From NCBI GenBank assembly GCA_000403295.2, contig KE159611.1, positions 435,849-499,848 on the forward strand: DNA of 64,000 nt, given 5' to 3'. The notes beneath the pieces are model-generated. The model was not told the origin of the DNA and made no database searches. It worked only from the letters and a program-made list of their open reading frames with translations. Made by a program: the position numbers and the translations under genes. Below are positions 53,410 to 60,597 of the stretch, piece by piece (the first letter of the stretch is position 1; every line of letters starts with the position of its first letter). Origin of the DNA: Lachnospiraceae bacterium M18-1. Lineage in GTDB: Bacteria; Bacillota; Clostridia; Lachnospirales; Lachnospiraceae.

Positions 53410-53464
53410 ATCTCCACCTCCAAATCCCGATTTGTCTATATCCTATTTTTTTATATTGCTTTCA

Positions 53465-53613
53465 ATTTCGTTACCGGATTCATTATATAATATTTGATTG
53501 AAAAAGTATAGCTGGGTTCCAGAAAACTTATTGGATCCTTATTGGATGAAAACAGTGCGTTTAAACTGCAGTTACAGGCACCTGTCATGCCTGGTAAAGG
53601 TGTGTCCTGTAAC
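53465..53613 (-). repeat. Promoter-palindrome module, copy 1
   Basis: Gene-direction order: palindrome GTTACAGG...CCTGTAAC (53571-53613), TAAGTTTTCTGGAACCCAGC, a TATACTTTTTCAATC block, TATAATGAATCC (-10 region, about 53481-53492). Shared with 55600-55758 and 60418-60544. Precedes the nucleotidyltransferase gene. The palindrome also encodes the last codons of the BtrH-like gene. Confidence 0.65.
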
Positions 53614-54670
53614 CGTTGATGTCTTGAATTAACCGATAGGCTTCTTTTGCATAATCAGCATTTTTGAGAAACAAGTTAGGAAGCTCATCTATTCTGTCAA
53701 CATCATTACAACAATACTGCACAACGTATGTAACAATCGTTTCGATATTTTTCCCACATTTATCAAACAATTCCGCAGACTTGATCCAATTATCCTGCTT
53801 ATATTCCTGGCCTAATTCCTGGATAATTTCTGCAAGTCTATCGTAATTCGCACAGTATGGTATATCAGCTTCTTTAACTCCCATAATCTGATTTGGCACT
53901 TTAGGTACTTTCCCCATATATTCGGTAATAGAAATAAGGGCTTTTCTATACTCTTCTTCTGAAAATTTCTTTTTCCATTTCGGAAGCTCTCTTGCAATTT
54001 TTTCGTAGGCAGAAATTCCGAGAATATACGGTTTTTCCCTGAACTGCCTTTCCGCTTTTTTCAACAGGCAATTGCAGCTAAGGGTGTATTTATCCGGCAG
54101 ATTTTCACCTAATCGGATTTTAATAAATCCGTTTTTGTCGCCTACCCCATTTTTCTCGATATTCCAGGCCAGTTCTAAATCACTAACGGCAAGCTCTATT
54201 ATATCTTCCCGGTCGCAGTCATATATTAAAACACAATTCTTTTCTTCATCATATCCAGTCATCAAAACATAATGTATAGGTATATGTTCAACATGGTACA
54301 TTTTCAGATAGGGCAAATAAAACATATCCAACGGCCCTAAAACAACAGGATAGCCTTCATCAATCTCTTTTATAATAGACTTTTTGGCGTATTTTACAGT
54401 TCTTCCCACAATGATTTTATAATCTAACCCTAGTTCATCTTTTAAATTCTCGTATACTGTTTTTGGTCTTGCGTCGTTTGCGCTAAACATATATGGTTTT
54501 TCACTATTGTTCATTTTAATAAAAACGGTTTCACCAAAACTTCCCAATGCAAGAAGAAAACCCTCTGGAATAGATTGATTTGTTTTTGTTGCATATAAAT
54601 CTTCAATTCCACTACACATACAGCATCCACTTGAAAGATGATGTTTTATCTCTATAATTTTTCTTGACAT
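53585..54670 (-). CDS. BtrH-like (BtrH_N domain) protein
   Basis: 361 aa. N-terminal domain resembles BtrH_N, a cysteine-protease-like acyltransferase fold known from butirosin biosynthesis: HHLSSGCCMCSGIEDLYA (Cys16/17/19), LGLDYKIIVG, and HVEHIPIHYVLMTGYDEE with the likely catalytic His near residue 132. The C-terminal half (DUF4872-like, LLKKAERQFR onward) is helical. No biosynthetic neighbours are present, so the acyl donor and acceptor are unknown. Site GGAGGAATGA. Its stop lies inside a repeat palindrome. Confidence 0.72.
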   Translation of the reverse strand: MSRKIIEIKHHLSSGCCMCSGIEDLYATKTNQSIPEGFLLALGSFGETVFIKMNNSEKPYMFSANDARPKTVYENLKDELGLDYKIIVGRTVKYAKKSIIKEIDEGYPVVLGPLDMFYLPYLKMYHVEHIPIHYVLMTGYDEEKNCVLIYDCDREDIIELAVSDLELAWNIEKNGVGDKNGFIKIRLGENLPDKYTLSCNCLLKKAERQFREKPYILGISAYEKIARELPKWKKKFSEEEYRKALISITEYMGKVPKVPNQIMGVKEADIPYCANYDRLAEIIQELGQEYKQDNWIKSAELFDKCGKNIETIVTYVVQYCCNDVDRIDELPNLFLKNADYAKEAYRLIQDINGYRTHLYQA

Positions 54671-54771
54671 TCATTCCTCCAAACATCGATTATCTATATA
54701 AAACTTTTGCCGCTTTCCTCCATGAAAGATCAATATTGCCGGATTCATCACAGAAAAGATATTTGTCTTTC

Positions 54772-55425
54772 TTATTGTTCGTTCCATTCTTCATAAAATT
54801 CTTTTAAAAATCCACGCATATATCCATCTCGTTTCTCCGCAATGATTTTTGCACAATCGGTATTCATCATATCTTTAATCAAAAGTAGCTTTTCATAGAA
54901 ATGATTTATTGTTGTTCCTTTGTTATTCCTATATTCGGTTTCATTCATATTTATATGAGGTTGGCAGTCTGGAATATAAATCGCCCTATTATGATTTCCG
55001 CCATATGCAAAAGCCCTCGCAATTCCGATCGCCCCCATTGCATCCAATCGGTCTGCATCCTGTACAATTTTTCCTTCTATTGACTTTGGAGAAGTTGTAT
55101 CTGTACCTTTGAACGAAATCTCCTTGATAATATCAATTACTTGATCTATCGTATCCTCCGTAAGAAGACATTCTGACATAATACGCCGTGCATTTTCATA
55201 ATCCGTTGTCTCAAAAATCTTTATATCATCCGTATCGTGCAGTAATGCAGCAATCATCACTATGTATTCGTTGCATTCTTCTGTTTTTGAAATTTTTTCT
55301 GCGGTATTTAAGACACGGATACTATGCCAATAATCATGTCCCGAATACTCATTTGCAAATAATTTCTTTATTTTCTGTTTGAGCATATATTTTGTCTGTT
55401 CATATTTAAAACTCAAATTATCCAT
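54772..55425 (-). CDS. HD-domain phosphohydrolase
   Basis: 217 aa with the HD metal-binding set: His30/His34 (SGHDYWHSIRVL), HD at 63-64 (LLHDTDD) and Asp in VQDADRLDAMGAIGIARAF (about 127-147). YedJ/YpgQ-like small HD phosphohydrolase, probably nucleotide-directed. Lies 102 bp before the BtrH-like gene; module 2 is about 175 bp upstream and may supply its promoter. The non-coding 55426-55599 shows nothing recognisable. Confidence 0.88.
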   Translation of the reverse strand: MDNLSFKYEQTKYMLKQKIKKLFANEYSGHDYWHSIRVLNTAEKISKTEECNEYIVMIAALLHDTDDIKIFETTDYENARRIMSECLLTEDTIDQVIDIIKEISFKGTDTTSPKSIEGKIVQDADRLDAMGAIGIARAFAYGGNHNRAIYIPDCQPHINMNETEYRNNKGTTINHFYEKLLLIKDMMNTDCAKIIAEKRDGYMRGFLKEFYEEWNEQ

Positions 55426-55599
55426 TTTTTCCCCAATAAGCGGTTACGCCATCTTCCAGTAATACATATCTGATGTGACAATCGTAATTTCACAAGGTAT
55501 CCCCAAGGGCACCCCATTATGGCCATACAGCCGTTTCATGAGGTATACAACATATGATTCATACTGATTAGATAAAGTTGACTGTCTCTATTACTGAAA

Positions 55600-55758
55600 A
55601 CCGATTTCGTTGATGGATTCATTATACGCTATTCGATTGAGAAAGTATAGTTGGATTCCAGAAAACTTATCGGATAAAAACAGCCCGTTTAAACTGCGGT
55701 TACAGGTCGTTATAGTTCACGGCTTGTCAGGCAGTGAACTGTAACGACCTGTAACCGC
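55600..55758 (-). repeat. Promoter-palindrome module, copy 2
   Basis: Same order as copy 1: a 25-bp-arm palindrome with one mismatch (55696-55720 and 55734-55758, GCGGTTACAGGTCGTTA...), TAAGTTTTCTGGAATCCAAC, TATACTTTCTCAATC, TATAATGAATCC (about 55617-55628). Upstream of the HD gene. Confidence 0.7.
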
Positions 55759-55853
55759 AACCGCGCACATATACAGATTATGACTTGCGAATTATTGTGT
55801 CTGATGCTAGTATAAGAATATAAGAAGGAAAATAGGATAAGGGGTGAGAGCAG

Positions 55854-56705
55854 ATGCCTGACAATCTTGAAGCATTGAATATCAGTTGGCATCCGGGTTT
55901 TTACGGAGCGGCAGAGCTGGAATTTTTATCGAACAAGGGCGATCTTGAATTTCAGAGGGAGTATAATCTGAGCAAAGAGCCTGTCCGGATGGATCTGCTG
56001 ATCATCAAGAAGCTATCGGATGTCCGGATAGAAAACGAGCTTGGGCATATATTTAAAAAATTTAATGTAGTGGAATACAAAAATCCGGATGACGCGCTTA
56101 CCATTGACGATTATTATAAAACGGTTGGCTATGCGTGCCTGTATAAAGGATTGGGAGAAAGCGTAGACCAGATCCCCGCCGATGAATTGACAATTTCTAT
56201 TTTCCGGGAAAGCTGCCCGAGAGAAATGTTTAAAACAATGAAAAAGATGGGCCTGGAGATTGAGGAGCGATATCCGGGAATATACTATATAAGCGGGAAG
56301 CAGGCGCTGTTTGATACACAGATTGTAGTGACAAAACAACTGGAGAAAGAAACACACCGTACACTGCGCGTCCTGTCGAAACATGTACAGGAAGAGGATG
56401 TCCGGGCATTTGTGGAAAAGGCAGGAAAGATGACCGAGCCGGGTGACAGAAATAACATAGACGCGGTTCTGCAGGTTAGTGTATCTGCAAACAGGGAAAT
56501 TTATGAAGCAATCAGGAGGTGCGATAAAATTATGTGTGACGCATTGAGAGAATTGATGAAGGAAGACTTTGAGGAAACGAAGCAGGAGACATTGCTTGAA
56601 ACAATAAAAAATCTGATGGATACCATGAAGTGGACAGCGGAACAGGCAATGACGGCGATGAAAATCCCGGATGCTGACAGGGGAAAGTATATTGCAAAAT
56701 TATAG
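55854..56705 (+). CDS. PD-(D/E)XK nuclease-like (Rpn-like) protein, putative
   Basis: 283 aa, start ATG after AGGGGTGAGAGCAG. A possible nuclease core is RMDLLIIKK (Asp near 45) followed by NVVEYKNPDD (E-x-K near 72), as in Rpn/PD-(D/E)XK transposase-like proteins that are numerous in Lachnospiraceae. The C-terminal part is helical with acidic repeats (EETKQETLLETIKNLMD) and ends AMKIPDADRGKYIAKL. Function unproven. A second, broken and nearly identical copy lies at 58902. Confidence 0.6.
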   Translation: MPDNLEALNISWHPGFYGAAELEFLSNKGDLEFQREYNLSKEPVRMDLLIIKKLSDVRIENELGHIFKKFNVVEYKNPDDALTIDDYYKTVGYACLYKGLGESVDQIPADELTISIFRESCPREMFKTMKKMGLEIEERYPGIYYISGKQALFDTQIVVTKQLEKETHRTLRVLSKHVQEEDVRAFVEKAGKMTEPGDRNNIDAVLQVSVSANREIYEAIRRCDKIMCDALRELMKEDFEETKQETLLETIKNLMDTMKWTAEQAMTAMKIPDADRGKYIAKL

Positions 56706-56812
56706 AGATTCAATTCTATGGGAGAATTGGTTAGATGGCTGATCAGTTCTCCCATTAATTTGTACTGTCGTATGTTTGCGCCTTCCTTACCATCAATGGA
56801 AATCAATTTCTG

Positions 56813-56960
56813 TATCTCAGGGAGTTCAGCCTGCTGAAACAGCGGGCTAGATATTCCGCCGGAGCCACCCCATAATATTTTTTGAAAATATGCCGGAAAT
56901 TTCCGGAATCCATATATCCCAGCTTTTCCGCGATGGCCGAAACAGACAGATCCGGAAGAT
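56813..56960 (-). pseudogene. Truncated AraC-type regulator (last HTH only)
   Basis: Minus strand encodes LPDLSVSAIAEKLGYMDSG...FRHIFKKYYGVAPAEY, almost the same as the end of the AraC protein at 47061, then runs into unrelated codons and stops. All upstream domains are gone. The 56706-56870 stretch, including its end, is repeated at 59416-59575. Confidence 0.7.
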
Positions 56961-57172
56961 GACGGTGGCGGATACGATTGGGGGGTAGAGGTTGTCACAA
57001 TTTGAAAATCCGCTGCTTAAGTGGATACGGAGCGTGAAGTTTCATGTAGTTTACAAATTCTACAAAATAGTGGTATACTGATATTGCTTAACAGAAATCC
57101 GGAGGTTTGATCATCCTGCCGGAAGCGATGGATTTCGGCAGCCTATATATCGGAGAAATGAGAGGAAGAAAA

Positions 57173-58477
57173 ATGAGCGGATCAGTACAGAAAGCAATAG
57201 AAGAGATTACCAACAGAACCCCTAACTTTCCAGAGGAACCATTTCAGATCATCAGTGAGAATCCAGATCTCGCGATCCCTTATTTGAATGCAGCGATAGA
57301 CAGAGCAGTTTCTGAGGGAGAGGATCTGGACGAGAATTATCAACTGCATTTTTATGCAATATTTTTGCTGGGGCAGTTTCAGGAAAGGGAGAGCTTTCCC
57401 AGGATCATGAAGCTGGTATCGCTTCCCAGGGATGTATTGGATGGGATGATCGGAGACGCTGTTACATCAGGATTACAGGATATTCTGTATAATACATATA
57501 ATGGAGATAAGGAACTCCTAAAGGCCTCCATAAAAAATAAAAATCTGGATGATTACGTAAGGAGCGCGATGCTGAAAGTCGTGGGACAGTTGTATCTGGA
57601 TGGAGAACTTGGGAGAGAAGAGCTTCAGGACCTGATCAAAGAGATTGTATATAATGAAGAAGAAATCGGAGATTATATTTATACGGAGCTGATATATACG
57701 ATGTGCGGATGTCATTTTGTGGAAATGCTTCCGGAGATCAGGCGCCTTTTTGAAGACGGCAGGATAGATGGATTCGCTTTTGAAGGATATGCAGAATGTG
57801 TAGATATGATGTTTCGATATAATAAGGAGGCGTTCTGCAGATCACCGATCCATGCGGCCGATATGCTGCGGAGCTGGTCTATGTTCGAACAGCCGGAGCA
57901 AAATGAGCTCAGCCCGAAAGAGATGGAAAAGCTTTTTCGCAAGGCAGTAGCACAGTACAACAAGCCGGAGAAGAAAGTCAAGATTGGAAGAAATGATCCA
58001 TGTCCCTGCGGGAGCGGGAAAAAATATAAGAAGTGCTGTATGAATAAGCCGCAGCCCCCTGTGAATCTGGTGGAAAGCGAACGGGAAAAGAAAAAGTGGC
58101 TCGAATATTATCCGGCTTCGGCAGAGGAACGGCAGGAGGGCAGGGTTTATCTGGAGGATTTTTATGACAGGGAGAGTATAGAGATTGATAAGCTCATTTA
58201 TCTGGCTATGAAGCATCGTGCAATTCCGATATGGCAAAGAGAAGCGGATGAAGCGGTGGAATATAGAAAAAAAGTGTATCTGTCAGAAGCTTTTTGGAAA
58301 TTTGTTGAAAAAGCAGAGAAGGAAGAGATCAAGACATTTCAGGAATATGACGAAAAATATACGATACATTATCCGTGTGAAGAGTGGATGCAGGTTCTCA
58401 GGAGTTTGTTAAAAAATGATGACAAAGAACTTTTCGATTCTGTCACGGCATGCTGTAAGAAAATGCAGGGATCATGA
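57173..58477 (+). CDS. DUF1186 protein with SEC-C zinc motif
   Basis: 434 aa from ATG 57173 (MSGSVQKAI), site AGAGGAAG; the frame opens earlier at 57107. HEAT-like helical DUF1186 region (about 1-240), then KIGRNDPCPCGSGKKYKKCC (about 275-294), the SEC-C zinc-binding motif as in SecA tails, then a polar helical C-terminus. SEC-C proteins often act as adaptors for ribosomes, SecB or chaperones; role here unknown. It is enclosed by the two copies of the Rpn-like sequence. Confidence 0.85.
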   Translation: MSGSVQKAIEEITNRTPNFPEEPFQIISENPDLAIPYLNAAIDRAVSEGEDLDENYQLHFYAIFLLGQFQERESFPRIMKLVSLPRDVLDGMIGDAVTSGLQDILYNTYNGDKELLKASIKNKNLDDYVRSAMLKVVGQLYLDGELGREELQDLIKEIVYNEEEIGDYIYTELIYTMCGCHFVEMLPEIRRLFEDGRIDGFAFEGYAECVDMMFRYNKEAFCRSPIHAADMLRSWSMFEQPEQNELSPKEMEKLFRKAVAQYNKPEKKVKIGRNDPCPCGSGKKYKKCCMNKPQPPVNLVESEREKKKWLEYYPASAEERQEGRVYLEDFYDRESIEIDKLIYLAMKHRAIPIWQREADEAVEYRKKVYLSEAFWKFVEKAEKEEIKTFQEYDEKYTIHYPCEEWMQVLRSLLKNDDKELFDSVTACCKKMQGS

Positions 58478-58542
58478 TGTTATAGAGCAGGTGCTTGTTT
58501 TGGATTTTTCTGTGATGCAGTCAATAGGTAAGTATACAAAAA

Positions 58543-58901
58543 TAATGAAAAGCTGATGACGCGGCATCCGGAAAAATGGTTCTGGTGCTATCAGTGCAAT
58601 ACAGGGGACACGACCCGCAACGAGTGTCTCGGCGGGAGGGATGGATCGGAGGAAACAGAGGACCGGAAAAGTGCGGCCCATCCTGCGGGAAACACATCCC
58701 AGCTATTATGCGTTTATCCTGGACGGAGAGACTATGCTGGGAGAATATTGGGAGAGCAATCCGAGAAGCCACTGCCATGATATGATGGGGCATATCATCG
58801 AATGGTATTACAATGGAATTGCAGGGATCATCCCGGAGGCACCGGGCTTCGCCAAAATCACGATCCGTCCGCATCTGCCGGAGAGTATGCATGAATTGGA
58901 A
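58543..58901 (+). pseudogene. Broken GH78 C-terminal fragment fused to Rpn-like sequence
   Basis: Two short GH78 pieces remain: EKLMTRHPEKWFWCYQCN (58545-58598) and, in another frame, RETHPSYYAFILDGETMLGE...IEWYYNGIAGIIPEAPGFAKITIRPHLPESMHEL. They match the in-window rhamnosidase (29336) but are not its recent copy. At 58901 the frame passes without a stop into EYKNPDDAL of the Rpn-like sequence, giving a chimeric ORF of 170 codons (58641-59153). No intact enzyme can result. Confidence 0.78.
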
Positions 58902-59415
58902 TACAAAAATCCGGATGACGCGCTTACCATTGACGATTATTATAAAACGGTTGGCTATGCGTGCCTGTATAAAGGATTGGGAGAAAGCGTAGACCAGATC
59001 CCCGCCGATGAATTGACAATATCTATTTTCCGGGAAAGCTGCCCGAGAGAAATGTTTAAAACAATGAAAAAAATGGGTCTGGAGATTGAGGAGCGATATC
59101 CGGGCATTTGTGGAAAAGGCAGGAAAGATGACCGAGCCGGGAGACAGAAATAACATAGACGCGGTTCTGCATGTGAGTGTATCTGCGAACAGAGAGATTT
59201 ATGAAGCGATCAGGAGGTGCGATAAAATTATGTGTGACGCATTGAGAGAATTGATGAAGGAAGATTTTGAGGAAACGAAACAGGAGACGAAGCAGGAGAC
59301 ATTGCTTGAAACAATAAAAAATCTGATGGATACCATGAAATGGACAGCGGAACAGGCAATGACGGCTATGAAAATCCCGGATGCTGACAGGGGAAAGTAT
59401 ATTGCAAAATTATAG
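58902..59415 (+). pseudogene. Second copy of the Rpn-like gene, 5'-truncated with 128-bp internal deletion
   Basis: Nearly identical to 56072-56705. It lacks the first about 72 codons, has lost 128 bp between two TCCGGG hexamers (present at 56273 and 56401 of the intact copy), which shifts the frame, and carries a 12-bp tandem duplication (KQET codons) near 59280. The downstream part reads again from about 59086. Clearly non-functional as a full protein. Confidence 0.85.
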
Positions 59416-59575
59416 AGATTCAATTCTATGGGAGAATTGGTTAGATGGCTGATCAATTCTCCCATTAATTTGTACTGTCGTATGTTTGCGCCTTCCTTAC
59501 CATCAATGGAAATCCATTTCTGTATCTCAGGGAGTTCAGCCTGCTGAAACAGCGGGCTAGATATTGCGCCGCATA
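59416..59575. repeat. Duplicated 3' flank of the Rpn-like gene
   Basis: Matches 56706-56870 with a handful of substitutions, then diverges where the intact copy continues into the AraC remnant. The following 59576-59741 holds no recognisable gene. On the minus strand both copies keep a frame with ELPEIQK-ISIDGKEGANI that might be the end of another lost gene. Confidence 0.75.
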
Positions 59576-59741
59576 TCTGAAGGCCGCTCAGTTCAGCGGT
59601 GACTTCAGATGCTGCAGCTTCCATCTACAATGATGAACTGGCACGTTTAAAAAAGAATATGGTGAAAATGTGAAAGGAACGGTTTCATTTCAGAAAATAC
59701 AATCGGACTTGGCGGCTGGTACAAAAGCAGCAAATTTGCAC

Positions 59742-60404
59742 TTATGTATGTATTTTGTTTTTTATACGCAAACTTGCTTCTATATGCATAATCCAATGTC
59801 TTGAAAATGGCATTTGTATTAAACCACGAATATCTTTACCACACCAATAATCAATAAGCCAAATTGCATTTTTATCATCGCTTACCACGTTCAATGATTT
59901 TAAGTATTCTTTTCTTTCATCTAATATTTTCTTTTTCAATTCGTCATAGGATAATTGATTGATTATCTTCTCGGTGCTATCCTTTACCTCAAAAATATAT
60001 GTATAAAGTTCTTTCAAATTAAGTTGCTTTGAAAATTCTGCGATCTGCTCTTTTACAAGTTCATTTCCGGTTGTGATTATAGGTGAATTGATACGTTCCT
60101 GATAATTGCCCGAAAAAAACACTTGCTCGTTTTCACTGATCAATGTGTGTGCAACTATATCTTCAATACGGAAAATATGCCAAATTGAATATGCAATCGT
60201 TTTACTATGATAACCGTCTGCATTTATAAATGGAATTGCATCAAAATCTTCTCTGCTTAATTTCTCATTAAATGATGTTAAGGTTTCCATTAACTGATTC
60301 CGCAAATGAATCAATGTGTCAATACCTGCTTTATAGGTATCTTTCTTTTTGATTTGCGTTTGCATTGTTTTATTTAGTTCAGACCACACCTTATTCACAA
60401 TCAA
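59742..60404 (-). CDS. DinB-like four-helix protein (putative)
   Basis: 220 aa (TTG 60404 or GTG 60398, both after GGAGGATAA). A helical protein with HSKTIAYSIWHIFRIEDIVAH near residues 66-86 and RHWIMHIEAS near the end, giving His residues placed as in DinB/YfiT-type metal-binding bundles. Thiol-dependent transferase or unknown role. Promoter module 3 directly precedes it. Confidence 0.65.
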   Translation of the reverse strand: MIVNKVWSELNKTMQTQIKKKDTYKAGIDTLIHLRNQLMETLTSFNEKLSREDFDAIPFINADGYHSKTIAYSIWHIFRIEDIVAHTLISENEQVFFSGNYQERINSPIITTGNELVKEQIAEFSKQLNLKELYTYIFEVKDSTEKIINQLSYDELKKKILDERKEYLKSLNVVSDDKNAIWLIDYWCGKDIRGLIQMPFSRHWIMHIEASLRIKNKIHT

Positions 60405-60417
60405 TTATCCTCCAACA

Positions 60418-60544
60418 ATTCCGACTTCGCTGCTGGATTCATTATACGCTATCCGATTGAAAAAGTATAGCTGGATTCCAGAAAACTTAAATGATCCGGA
60501 ATTAAATGTTACAGGACACGCCCTGACCAGGTGTGTCCTGTAAC
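60418..60544 (-). repeat. Promoter-palindrome module, copy 3
   Basis: Palindrome GTTACAGGACAC / GTGTCCTGTAAC (60508-60544), TAAGTTTTCTGGAATCCAGC, TATACTTTTTCAATC, TATAATGAATCC (about 60435-60446), in the direction of the DinB-like gene. The palindrome also sits 54 bp after the stop of the flavoenzyme gene. Confidence 0.7.
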
Positions 60545-60597
60545 TCAGTCCATTATTTTAAATTGCCTACGGTTCTTTGTTTTCGGAAGCACACGTA

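Noticed and set aside
58521..59156. 211-codon minus-strand frame over the GH78/Rpn debris
   Set aside because: Antisense to two recognisable broken genes; no support of its own.
59199..59624. 141-codon minus-strand frame (and its relative at 56501-56998)
   Set aside because: Antisense to the Rpn-like copies. The ELPEIQK...GKEGANI part looks protein-like, but both copies stem from a recent duplication, so their similarity is no evidence for coding.
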